This document shows, piece after piece, positions 8,314 to 18,131 of a DNA stretch of 64,000 nt (the stretch's first letter is position 1; every line of letters begins with the position of its first letter). The translations under genes were made by a program, and so were the position numbers. Under the pieces are notes generated by a model. It was given only the letters and a program-made list of their open reading frames with translations, had not been told where the DNA came from and made no database searches. This DNA comes from Sphingomonas sp. (lineage in GTDB: Bacteria; Pseudomonadota; Alphaproteobacteria; Sphingomonadales; Sphingomonadaceae): the NCBI RefSeq assembly GCF_024508665.1, contig NZ_JANINP010000007.1, positions 124,001 through 188,000 of the forward strand. The letters are read 5' to 3'.

Positions 8314-9012
8314 GTGGCCGACGGATCCGAAACCGCCATCAGCTGGCACGATTCGATCGCGCCGGCATTTCGTGACGGATATGTCCGTTCCGCCGGATTC
8401 CGCGATCGCTTGCGCGCCTGGGGCAGGTTGATCGAACGTTATGCCCGGCCGGGAGATCAAGTGATCGACGCGGGGTGCGGGGCAGGCACCCTGTCTTTCG
8501 AAGCGGCCAAGATCGCAGCGCATGTCCACGGCATCGACGGTGCGGAACGAATGATCGATCTGGCGCGCGCCAGTGCCGACGACCACGGGATCGCCAACGT
8601 ATCGTTCGAAGTGGCGCTGTTCGAAACATTGTCAGATCGTGCGGGGCAATATGATCTGGCATTGTGTTCGAGCGTGCTCGAATATCTCCCGGACCTGACG
8701 ACCGAGATAGCCCGACTCGCCGCCTTGCTCCGCCCGGGCGGCCGACTGATTCTATCGCTGCCCAATGGGCGGTCGCTCTATCGCCGATTCGAAGCACTTG
8801 CCTGGCGAGTCACCGGGCGCCCGCGTTACTATCGCCATGTGCGCCACGTTCCGACATCGACCCAGGTGCGCGAGATTCTGCGGCAACTCGGTTTTACCTT
8901 GCTGGAAACGGTCTATTATGCCGATCCGCCACTGCCGCGTTTCGTCAACCGCTTGGCTGGTGGTCCGCGTCATCGCAAGACCATGTTCGCGATGGTGGCG
9001 GCGCGCGATTGA
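8314..9012 (+). CDS. class I SAM-dependent methyltransferase
   Basis: 232 residues with the seven-strand Rossmann fold signature: motif I VIDAGCGAGTLS, the acidic residue after beta 2 in HGIDGAERMIDLA, LALCSSVLEYLPD as motif II region and LLRPGGRLILSLPN as motif III. UbiE/Ubie-like small-molecule methyltransferase group. GTG start at 8314, preceded by AAGGGAG. It stands alone, after two terminators and convergent with the leftward export operon. Position suggests a sugar or lipid-linked substrate in polysaccharide synthesis, but nothing in the protein identifies it. Confidence 0.8.
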   Translation: MADGSETAISWHDSIAPAFRDGYVRSAGFRDRLRAWGRLIERYARPGDQVIDAGCGAGTLSFEAAKIAAHVHGIDGAERMIDLARASADDHGIANVSFEVALFETLSDRAGQYDLALCSSVLEYLPDLTTEIARLAALLRPGGRLILSLPNGRSLYRRFEALAWRVTGRPRYYRHVRHVPTSTQVREILRQLGFTLLETVYYADPPLPRFVNRLAGGPRHRKTMFAMVAARD

Positions 9013-9135
9013 TTCTAACCTCGCGCTGGAAAGGGGCGCCGGTTTTCGGCAGAAAAGGCGCGATCGGAAATAGCCGCAGCAGAGCGGTTGATCGGGGCTC
9101 GGGCAGTCCGCTTCAAGTCGCGCCAGGAACGATAT

Positions 9136-10383
9136 TCAGCGCAAACGCGTGATGTCGAGCCCGTCCACATAGAGCGCCAGCGTGTCGAACGTCGTATCCC
9201 GGGCGGCCCCGGTCAGCGCCAGCTGTTGCTGATCGCATTTCGACGGCACATCGAACTCGACCGCATAACGGCCAAGTTGGCCGGGCAAGGGATTGATTGG
9301 CGCGGTAGCGAGAACCCCAGTCGCACCCTTGGTCATACAAACGATCGACCAGCGGAAGACCCCCGCATCGATCGCATCCTCGGCATAGACGCGCCCCGCG
9401 AATCGATAATGGCCGGCCGGCAGCACCAGTTCCTGATTGGCAAAGACCGTTTCGCGCTCCCCCGAATAAGAAACGTAGAGCGCGCTGCCCATTCCCGCCG
9501 GGCCATTACTCCGCTCGGCATAGACGCCGTCGGCAGGGTAGAAGCGCCATCCGAATGGCGGAGACGCGTCGAGTCCGGTAAAGTCTCCTTCGCGCAGCAG
9601 ACCCTTGCCCGCCGATTGCGCGCTCGGCGGCAGCAGCGCGACCCATTGCGCGAACAATTGGGTCGGCGACAGCCGGTCGGCCATCTTGATAAAATAGGGG
9701 TCGAGCTCTTCCTTGCTTGCCGGTGAGCCGATCGCCTTGAGCCGAGTCAACAGCGCCAGGGTCGCGTCGGGATAGGGATTGTCGCTACCGAGCCGGGTGA
9801 GGAAGGTGCTGCGCCAATATGGCCGTGTCGCGAGCACGCGCGCCAGCGGATCGATGATCCTGGGATCGCGGGTCAGAGCAATCAGCGCGGGAAGAATGAC
9901 CGGCCAATTCTGGTCGTCCTGGCGAAGCAGGATATCGGCTTCGGTCACGGCCGGCGCGACTTCGTTCGTGCGGAATCGATAGTCGAGCAACCAGGCATGG
10001 GTCAGGTAATCGCGCAGCGACAGCCGCGCGGCGATATCGAGCAGCTTGGCCGCACCTTTCTCATCGTCGTTCGATGCGGCGATGATGCCGATGTTTCGGA
10101 GCGCCACGACTTCATAAGGCGAATGTTCGAGGAGCCGTTTGCTGTCGGAGGCGAGCTTGGCGGCCGGAGCGCCCAGCTCGACGGTTTTCAGCCGCTCGTT
10201 GGCATCCATGCTGAGCGCGTTTGTGTTGGTCGGATCGATGCGGAGCGCGAGTTGGGAAGTCGCCGGCGTGGCGAGCAGGAACGCCAGCCCCGACCGCACG
10301 GTGAAGAAGCCGGCGGCGAGCGCGAGCGTCAGCACGACGACCCGAACGGTCGCCGTGCCCCGGCGCAAGGCGATCATAGCCAT
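9136..10383 (-). CDS. membrane-anchored periplasmic protein of the polysaccharide export operon, unknown function
   Basis: 415 residues. One N-terminal membrane segment (about residues 13-38) and the rest likely periplasmic. The first half is alpha-helical and looks like degenerate TPR repeats (ALRNIGIIAASNDDEKGAAKLL). The last ~150 residues look like a beta-sandwich of the carbohydrate-binding type (FGWRFYPADGVYAE, YVSYSGERETVFANQELVL, AGRVYAEDAIDAGVFRW, YAVEFDVP). It is the last gene of the leftward O-antigen ligase-OPX-tyrosine kinase run, 20 bases after the kinase. Not recognised as a named family. A scaffold or glycan-contacting factor in polymerisation or export is an inference. Confidence 0.6.
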   Translation of the reverse strand: MAMIALRRGTATVRVVVLTLALAAGFFTVRSGLAFLLATPATSQLALRIDPTNTNALSMDANERLKTVELGAPAAKLASDSKRLLEHSPYEVVALRNIGIIAASNDDEKGAAKLLDIAARLSLRDYLTHAWLLDYRFRTNEVAPAVTEADILLRQDDQNWPVILPALIALTRDPRIIDPLARVLATRPYWRSTFLTRLGSDNPYPDATLALLTRLKAIGSPASKEELDPYFIKMADRLSPTQLFAQWVALLPPSAQSAGKGLLREGDFTGLDASPPFGWRFYPADGVYAERSNGPAGMGSALYVSYSGERETVFANQELVLPAGHYRFAGRVYAEDAIDAGVFRWSIVCMTKGATGVLATAPINPLPGQLGRYAVEFDVPSKCDQQQLALTGAARDTTFDTLALYVDGLDITRLR

Positions 10384-10403
10384 GACGCGCCCGCCGTCAG
10401 GGC

Positions 10404-12632
10404 TCAGCCCGTCACGCGCTTCATGAAGCCGATCCGCTTGTCGCCATAATCGTAATTATAGCCATAATCGTAGCCGATCTTCTTGGCGTCGAACTTGGTA
10501 AGTACCGCGCCGAGGATATTGGCATGGACGTCGGCAAGGCGGCGCAGCGACACACGCGCGGTACGCGTATGGGTGTTGCGCGCGGCGATCACGAACATCG
10601 TCGCTTCGGCATAGCTGGCAATCAGCGGCGCGTCGGCCAGGCCGAGCACCGGCGGGCCATCGACCACGATATGGTCATAACCCTCCTTCAGCAGCCGCTC
10701 GAAGGTCTGCGACAGGTTGGAGCCGGCCAGCAGCTCGGCCGGGTTGGGCGGGATCGGACCCGAGCTCATGATCGACAGACGGTCCACGGGCCCCTTGCGG
10801 ATATAGGTATCGACGTCGGTCGCACCGGCAAGGATATTGGTAAGGCCGCCCGTATTGGCGAAGCCCATTATCTTGTGCACCGAGGGGTTGCGCAAGTCGG
10901 CGTCGATCAGGATCGTCTTCTTGCCCAACGATGCGAAATTGCGCGCCACCGCCATCGCCGTGGTCGATTTACCTTCGGACGGCCGCGAGCTCGTCACGAA
11001 CAGCACGCGGGGCGCACCCTTGCTGGTAGTAAGTCGAAGCGCGGTCTGGAGCGACAGATAGGCTTCGGCAAGTGGCGTCTTGCTGTCCTCGAGCAGGTCG
11101 ATCGAGACGTCCGAATCGGGCACGCGCGGTACGCTGCCCAACAGCGGCACGCCGAGCTTCCGCTCGAGATCGTGCGGCGCGATGATCGACTCGTCGAGCT
11201 GTTCGAGGATGAACGCAACCGCGCCGCCGACCAGCGTGCCGAGCAACAACCCGAGCAGCAGGTTCATCGAGGTGCGCGGCGTTACCGGGCTGCCCGACGG
11301 CAGCGCGGTATCGACGATCGACACGTTATTGGTCCCGACGCCGCCGGCGATGCCGATCTCCTTGTAGCGCTGGAGCAGCGCGTCATAGAGCGCCCGGTTG
11401 GTGTCGGCATCGCGCTGCAACGTGTTGTACTGGACGGTCCGGCCGCGCAGATCGATCACATTGTTCTTGAGCTTGTCGACCTGTCCCTGGAGTTCGGACT
11501 GGCGCTGCGCGGCCGCCAGATAGGCGGCGCGGAGCGAATCGAGCACCACCGCGCCTTGCTTGCCGAGCTGCTTGTCGAGTTCGGTAATCTGCTGGCGAAG
11601 GGCGACCATCTGCGGATAGTCCGACCGGAATTGTGCCGACAGACGCTGATATTCGGCCTGCAATTGCGAGCGCTGGCTGCGCAGGGCGGCGACGGTGCCG
11701 TCCTGCAAGCTCTCGGGCGCGTTCAGGCCCTGGCTGCGCGCCGCCTGCTGATAGTGCGCCTCGGCTTGGGCACGATCGATCTTGGCGGCGTTGAGCGCGT
11801 CATTGAGCGCGCGCAAGTCGGTCGATTCGACCGACGCACCGTTCGACGAATCCTGATCCTTGCTCGTGGTGCCGTTCTCATAATTGATGATCCGCTGCTG
11901 CCCGGCATAGGCGACCAGCGCGCGTTCGGACGCCTCCAGCTTCTGACGCGTATTCTCGATCTGCTGCTGCAGGAACTGGCGCGCATAAGCGGTCGCCTGG
12001 AACCGGCGATTGAGGTTGGAGGCGATGAAGTTCTTGGCGATCGAATTGACGACGGTCGCCGACAGCGCGGGATCCGGGCTGTCGAAGCTGAGCTGAACCA
12101 GGCTCGATCCGCGGACCGGCTCGACCGTCAAATGGCCCATCAGCAACCGTGCTGCGGTCAATTCGCGACGCTTGCGGTCGCCGGCGAGTGCATCGGCCGG
12201 CGGCTTCTTGCCGGTATAACCGTAAAGGAAGGTCGGATTGTCGGCGAGACGCAGCGACGCGACCGTCTGCTCGGCCAGCGCGCGGCTGCGCAACAGGCCA
12301 TATTGCGTCTGGTAGAATTCCTGGCCCGCCGCCGCCTGCCGGGGTTGGGTATCGTCGGTATTGACCACGCGCGCCGCTTCGCGCGCGATCTCCATCGACC
12401 CGGTCGAGCGATACAGCTTCACGGTGGTCGCGTTGACGAACACCGCGGCCAGCACGCCCGCGGCGATGATCGCCAACACGATCCAGCGCTGCCGAATCAA
12501 TATCTGGAGATACTGAGTCAGCGGGCTTTCCGCGTCCTGCTGTTGCAGGAAGTGTTCGAGCGCCAGCCGCGAGTCGGGGCCGCGGTCCGCCGCGGGGCCG
12601 CCGAGATCGAGCGGAAGGGTATTGGTTGCCAA
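10404..12632 (-). CDS. polysaccharide co-polymerase with bacterial tyrosine autokinase domain (Wzc type)
   Basis: 742 residues combining both halves of a PCP-2a protein. N-terminal Wzz domain with the first membrane helix at about 50-70, long coiled-coil periplasmic region (about 200-430) and second helix near 460-485. The cytoplasmic BY-kinase follows: Walker A SRPSEGKST with Lys555, Walker A' ILIDADLRNP, Walker B VVDGPPV. The tail has five alternating tyrosines at 721-729 (YDYGYNYDY), the autophosphorylation cluster that tunes chain length. In gellan-type sphingan loci the two halves are separate genes; here they are one. TTG start at 12632; AAGG overlaps the OPX stop codon, so the two are coupled. 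Confidence 0.93.
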   Translation of the reverse strand: MATNTLPLDLGGPAADRGPDSRLALEHFLQQQDAESPLTQYLQILIRQRWIVLAIIAAGVLAAVFVNATTVKLYRSTGSMEIAREAARVVNTDDTQPRQAAAGQEFYQTQYGLLRSRALAEQTVASLRLADNPTFLYGYTGKKPPADALAGDRKRRELTAARLLMGHLTVEPVRGSSLVQLSFDSPDPALSATVVNSIAKNFIASNLNRRFQATAYARQFLQQQIENTRQKLEASERALVAYAGQQRIINYENGTTSKDQDSSNGASVESTDLRALNDALNAAKIDRAQAEAHYQQAARSQGLNAPESLQDGTVAALRSQRSQLQAEYQRLSAQFRSDYPQMVALRQQITELDKQLGKQGAVVLDSLRAAYLAAAQRQSELQGQVDKLKNNVIDLRGRTVQYNTLQRDADTNRALYDALLQRYKEIGIAGGVGTNNVSIVDTALPSGSPVTPRTSMNLLLGLLLGTLVGGAVAFILEQLDESIIAPHDLERKLGVPLLGSVPRVPDSDVSIDLLEDSKTPLAEAYLSLQTALRLTTSKGAPRVLFVTSSRPSEGKSTTAMAVARNFASLGKKTILIDADLRNPSVHKIMGFANTGGLTNILAGATDVDTYIRKGPVDRLSIMSSGPIPPNPAELLAGSNLSQTFERLLKEGYDHIVVDGPPVLGLADAPLIASYAEATMFVIAARNTHTRTARVSLRRLADVHANILGAVLTKFDAKKIGYDYGYNYDYGDKRIGFMKRVTG

Positions 12633-12641
12633 GGGAAAGCC

Positions 12642-13346
12642 TTATCTTGCGATCTGATAGAAGATGCCGAGGACCGGCGCGATGGAGATGATGTCCTTGA
12701 AGAGCTGCCGGCCCGGGTTATTGCCGATCACGATGACATCGTTGCCATAGATTTCCGGGTCGGGCGTGCGCGCGCCACGGATATCCTTGATGTTGAACCG
12801 CGCGACCATCTTTTGGCCGTTGACCGTCCGAAACACCACCGCTTCGCTCAGTCGCGCGAAATCGGACGGGCCGCCAGAAGCAGCGATCATGCGGAGCAGG
12901 GTGGTGCGGCCAACTACGGCATATTGGCCGGGCTTAACCACGCTGCCTTCGACCGTGACCATCGCGCTCACCGCCTCGGTCACGGTGACCGACACCTGCG
13001 GGTTGCGGACGTAACGCTGGTCGAGCGCCGCCGCGATCTTGGCCGACAGCGAATTCGGCGTCTCGCCGATCGCCTTGATCTGGCCGATCAGCGGCATGGC
13101 GAGATTGCCCGCGCCGTCGACCTGGCCGTTGGTCGTCAAATCCGGCACCCCGAACACGTTGACCGTAAGCTTGTCGAGCGGGCCGATGCGATAATCGGCC
13201 TGGTCGCGCGTCATGTCCTCGACCGTCGGCACGGGCAAGGTGGTCTGGGGGCTAGCCGCGGTCGCTACCTCGGGCTTGTAATTCGGGCCGGCGCATGCGC
13301 TCAGGCCAGACGCGAGCGCGCACGCTACGATAAGCTTACGAGTAAT
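12642..13346 (-). CDS. outer-membrane polysaccharide export lipoprotein (OPX, Wza/SpsD type)
   Basis: 234 residues from the preferred start. A lipoprotein signal peptide (LIVACALASGLSAC, lipid Cys) is followed by the poly-export domain (DYRIGPLDKLTVNVFG) and SLBB-like region (VTVEGSVVKPGQYAV). It forms the outer-membrane channel for the polymer with the Wzc-type protein. Start: no ATG, GTG or TTG gives a normal signal peptide. ATT at 13346 has GGGAGG exactly five bases before it and overlaps the ligase stop (13336-13338), the usual layout for coupling. Alternatives are ATG 13400 or 13415 and TTG 13424, which would add an unusually long charged leader and a 60-90 base overlap. Confidence 0.9.
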   Translation of the reverse strand: MTRKLIVACALASGLSACAGPNYKPEVATAASPQTTLPVPTVEDMTRDQADYRIGPLDKLTVNVFGVPDLTTNGQVDGAGNLAMPLIGQIKAIGETPNSLSAKIAAALDQRYVRNPQVSVTVTEAVSAMVTVEGSVVKPGQYAVVGRTTLLRMIAASGGPSDFARLSEAVVFRTVNGQKMVARFNIKDIRGARTPDPEIYGNDVIVIGNNPGRQLFKDIISIAPVLGIFYQIAR

Positions 13347-14808
13347 GTTCGCCTCCCTGCGCCGCGAGTCCGCGGTCGATTGCCCTGTCGGGTACCACAT
13401 CCTGATTTTGTCCATATACCCCAAAAGCGTCCTCGCCCAAATCGCGGCGCGATCTCGAGCGACTCGCCCCGGCTTCCTCCGGGACGGTCAGGAACGCGGC
13501 AAGAAAACCGAATATGCAGGCGATCGTTCCCGTCCGCATCGGATAATCGCCCATGCCATGCGCCAGGATCATCGTCATGAACAGCGCCGCCGTGGCCTGT
13601 TGCCGCCGCATGCGCGAGGAATCGTCACCATGATACCAGATGCGGACGACGCGGATCGCGAACCAGACGAGGAACGCCAGGATCAACAGGATACCGACAA
13701 GGCCGCCTTCGATCGCGACCTGCAAATAATCCTGATGGGCCTGGTTCCAATAGCCGAAGCTCAACTCACTGGCCCGCTCGTAGCTCTTGTACACCGGCTC
13801 GAAGCTGCCGAGACCGGAACCGAAGGGAAAGAAATCGTGCGCTACATGGGCAAACCGGGGCAAAAGGCCGATCCGTTCCTGCGTGCCGTCGTCGATCTGG
13901 AATCGATCCGACAAGACACGGCCGCTGAGCACCAGTCCCAAGCCGGCGGCGAGTGCTAACGTCACGACCGCGGAGCCGCCCAGCACATAACCGCGCTTCA
14001 GACCGATCCGTTCGAGCGGGAGCATCGCCAGCCCGCCCAGCAGCCCCACCACCGAGAAGATCGCGCCCGCGCGCGAACTTGTTCCGGCGATGCCGAACAG
14101 CAGCACGGTGATCGCCAGGCCGCAGATCACCGCGGCCGGCGCGGGGATGCGGCCGCTGACGGTCATCGCATCGGCCAACCATGCAAGCGCGATGACGATC
14201 GCGCCGGCCAGGAAAAGCGCCAGATGATTGGCGTTGGAAAAGAAGCCCACGCTCGAATCGTCGTTGGTCACGTGATAGAAATAGAGCGGGCTATCGGCTC
14301 CCATCGTCAGCTGGATGAGCCCTAGCGTTGCGCTGGCGAGCGCGAACAGCAGCACCGCCCGCAATACCACGACGCGACCCGCGTAATCGAGATGCTTGCC
14401 GAGTAGCCAGGCTGCCAGCGGCACGACCAGTGCCAGCAGGAAATCGAGTGTACGGCTGGGTGACAGGCTGATCGGCAGCCAGGGCTTGTCGCCCAGCGCC
14501 GTATAGACATGCTGCGCGAGGCCGCGACCGGGCAGCGCGGTCCAGACCGACCATGGAAGCGGGATGAGCTGAACGAGCGGCAGCGCGAACAGCACTGCCC
14601 AGAAGAATAATGCTCCACGTTCGACGCGGAGCGGCGAACGGTTGCGCGGCCAGAACAAATAGACGATCGCCATCAGCGCAGCGAGCCGGGGCAGCATCGT
14701 CGTCCCGACCTCATAGCGCGTCGCCCCGCCGAACAGGACGGCAACGCTGAGCAGCGCGAGCGCCGCGTAGAGCGTCTGCGGCCGGTTGGTGCTGAACGGA
14801 TTGGGCAA
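13336..14808 (-). CDS. O-antigen ligase / polymerase family membrane protein
   Basis: 490 residues with about 12 hydrophobic helices. The Wzy_C/RfaL-type hallmarks are a large periplasmic loop before FGIAGTSSRAGAIFSVVGLL and the later WNQAHQDYLQVAIEGGLVG, containing the conserved His of the family. Such proteins polymerise lipid-linked repeats (Wzy) or ligate glycans (WaaL). It heads the leftward export operon and is divergent from gmd. TTG 14808 is chosen because GGAGGA precedes it and the first helix follows soon after; the open frame runs to 15120, across the gmd start, which makes the longer form unlikely. A second, unrelated polymerase candidate lies at 35151-36683, so which one is the polymerase is open. 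Confidence 0.82.
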   Translation of the reverse strand: MPNPFSTNRPQTLYAALALLSVAVLFGGATRYEVGTTMLPRLAALMAIVYLFWPRNRSPLRVERGALFFWAVLFALPLVQLIPLPWSVWTALPGRGLAQHVYTALGDKPWLPISLSPSRTLDFLLALVVPLAAWLLGKHLDYAGRVVVLRAVLLFALASATLGLIQLTMGADSPLYFYHVTNDDSSVGFFSNANHLALFLAGAIVIALAWLADAMTVSGRIPAPAAVICGLAITVLLFGIAGTSSRAGAIFSVVGLLGGLAMLPLERIGLKRGYVLGGSAVVTLALAAGLGLVLSGRVLSDRFQIDDGTQERIGLLPRFAHVAHDFFPFGSGLGSFEPVYKSYERASELSFGYWNQAHQDYLQVAIEGGLVGILLILAFLVWFAIRVVRIWYHGDDSSRMRRQQATAALFMTMILAHGMGDYPMRTGTIACIFGFLAAFLTVPEEAGASRSRSRRDLGEDAFGVYGQNQDVVPDRAIDRGLAAQGGEHYS

Positions 14809-16059
<1,251 letters not shown>

Positions 16060-16060
<1 letters not shown>

Positions 16061-17172
16061 TGGCGGTCGCGCCGCGCGGGCGGCGGGTGTTGATGCTATT
16101 GACCGACGCGTGGGGCGGACATGGCGGGATTGCGCTCTACAATCGCGATGTGATCGAGGCGATGTGCCTCGACCCGACCATCGACCAAATAGTCGCACTG
16201 CCGCGCGTCGCGAAATTGCCACTGGTCGGCGATTTGCCCACGAAGCTCGATTTCGACCTGTCCGCGCTGGGCGGCTTCGGCTCATATGTCAGGGCGGTAA
16301 TGCGCGCGATGCGGCGCGGGCGCTACGATCTGGTCTATTGCGCCCACCTCAATCTGCTGCCGCTCGCTCGCGCTGTCGCGACGTTGCTCAGGAAGCCACT
16401 GGTACTCGCTATCTACGGCATCGACGCCTGGGAACCGTCGCCGCGGGCATGGTCGCGGCGCCTGGCGCGTTCGGCCGATCACGTCATGTCGATCAGCCAG
16501 GTGACGCTCGACCGCTTCCGCTCCTGGGCGCCGTATCCGGACGCGGCAACGACGCTGATGCCCAATGCGATTCACCTCGATGAGTTCGCGTTGGGGCCGA
16601 AGAATTCGGAGCTCGAGAGGCGCTACGGTCTCGAGGGGCGCAAGGTGCTGATGACCTTCGGCCGGTTGGCGGGCAGCGAACGCTACAAGGGATTCGACGC
16701 GGTGCTGAACGTGCTGCCCGCGATCGTCGCGCAGCGCCCGGACGTCAGTTACGTCATCGCCGGCGACGGCAGTGATCGCGGGCGGCTGGAGGGCAAAGCG
16801 CGCGATCTTGGATTGGCCGATCATGTCGTCTTTACCGGAATGGTCCGCGAGGAAGAGAAGGCCGACCATTACCGGCTCGCCGACGTCTATGTCATGCCGA
16901 GCCGCGGCGAGGGGTTCGGCTTCGTCCTGCTCGAAGCGATGGCCTGCGGCATCCCGTCGATCGGCAGCACGCGCGACGGCACACGCGAGGCGATGCGTGA
17001 GGGGCTACTCGGGCCGATCGTCGATCCGCTCGATCAGCAGGCGGTGGTCGGTGCGGTGATCGCCAGCCTGGAACGGCCGCGCGCCATTCCGGAAGGGCTC
17101 GACTATTTCGCTTTCCCGGCCTTTGCGCAGCGGCTCGCGGCGATGACGGGCGTTTTGATGGCGCGAGCATGA
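16060..17172 (+). CDS. GT4 family glycosyltransferase
   Basis: 370 residues, GT-B fold. N-terminal GGHGGIALYNRDV; C-terminal domain begins near MTFGRLAGSERYKGFD, includes YVIAGDGSDR and MPSRGEGFGFVLLEAMACG, the E-x7-E-type signature of retaining GT4 enzymes. It should add one sugar of the repeat unit at the cytoplasmic membrane face. The ATG overlaps the gmd stop by one base and its own stop overlaps the next gene by four (ATGA), so the three genes are coupled. Being placed between gmd and a gmd paralogue makes a deoxyhexosyl donor plausible, but this is only context. The open frame reaches 15964, inside gmd, and is not used. Confidence 0.88.
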
Positions 17173-18131
17173 CCGCGCGGTCGGCGCTGATCTGGGGCGT
17201 CGGCGGGCAGGATGGCGCGTATCTGGCGCAGTTGCTGCTCGACAAGGATTATCGGGTGCACGGGACGAGCCGGGGCGGCGCGATACCGGACAATCTTGCC
17301 CGCCTGGGCGTGGCGGACAGGGTCATGCTCCACCGGGCCGATCCGTCGGACAGCGCTCGTGTTACCGAGATCGTCGCCGCGGCGGCGCCGGACGAAATCT
17401 ATTATCTTGCGGGACAAAGCTCGGTGGGACGGTCTTTCGCCGAGCCCCAAGCGACGTTCGCGGGTGCGGCGTTCGGATTGCTCAACGTCCTGGAAGCGGC
17501 GCGGCGCGAGGCGCCGGATGCGGCGTTGCTCAACGCGGCCTCGGGCGATTGCTTTGGTGAAACCCTTGAGCCTGCGACCGAACAGTCGCCGTTTCGCCCG
17601 CGCAGTCCCTATGCCGCCGCGAAGTGCAGCGCGCATCTGCTGATCGAGGCCAATCGCGTCGCATACCGGCAGCGCGCTTGTTCGGCTTTCCTCTTTGCCC
17701 ACGAATCGCCGCTCAGGCCCGACAGTTTCGTGATCGGCAAATTGATGGCGGCGGTCCGCCGATTTGCCGCTGGCGAGCGCGCGCCGCTCGAACTCGGCGA
17801 TTTGAGCGTCGTGCGCGACTGGGGCTGGGCGCCGGATTATGTTGCCGCGATGTGGGCGATGCTCCAGCGCGAAACGCCGGAGGATCTGATCCTCGCCACC
17901 GGTACCAGCATGCGGCTCGAGGATTTCGTCGCCGCCGCTTTTGCGGCGATCGGTCTCGACTGGCGCGAGCACGTGACGAGCGTGCCCGGCCTGCGCCGCC
18001 CGGCGGACATTGCCGAGCAGCATGCCGATCCGTCGCGTGCTGCCGAGGTGATCGGCTGGCGCGCGAGCCTGGCGGGCGAGGAGCTGGTGAAGCGGCTGGT
18101 CGCCGAAGCTATTGCTTCGCCATCCGCGTGA
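17169..18131 (+). CDS. GDP-mannose 4,6-dehydratase-like SDR, paralogue with altered active site
   Basis: 320 residues. Clearly related to Gmd ([46 protein letters not shown] with Tyr148 and Lys152). Compared with Gmd, the catalytic Thr is Ser125 and the catalytic Glu is Asp127 (AASGDCFG), and the segment corresponding to the RRASSFN tetramer/NADP loop is replaced by SRGGAIPDN. It could be a second dehydratase, a reductase or an epimerase acting after Gmd on a GDP-4-keto-6-deoxyhexose. ATGA overlap with the preceding glycosyltransferase. Its 3' end overlaps the convergent methyltransferase gene by 23 bases. Confidence 0.8.
   Translation: MTARSALIWGVGGQDGAYLAQLLLDKDYRVHGTSRGGAIPDNLARLGVADRVMLHRADPSDSARVTEIVAAAAPDEIYYLAGQSSVGRSFAEPQATFAGAAFGLLNVLEAARREAPDAALLNAASGDCFGETLEPATEQSPFRPRSPYAAAKCSAHLLIEANRVAYRQRACSAFLFAHESPLRPDSFVIGKLMAAVRRFAAGERAPLELGDLSVVRDWGWAPDYVAAMWAMLQRETPEDLILATGTSMRLEDFVAAAFAAIGLDWREHVTSVPGLRRPADIAEQHADPSRAAEVIGWRASLAGEELVKRLVAEAIASPSA

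Noticed and set aside
10524..13580. Very long open frame (about 1,018 codons) on the plus strand opposite the tyrosine kinase and OPX genes
   Set aside because: It is the antisense shadow of high-GC coding DNA; its translation is arginine/aspartate-rich without family motifs, and the minus-strand genes are unmistakable.
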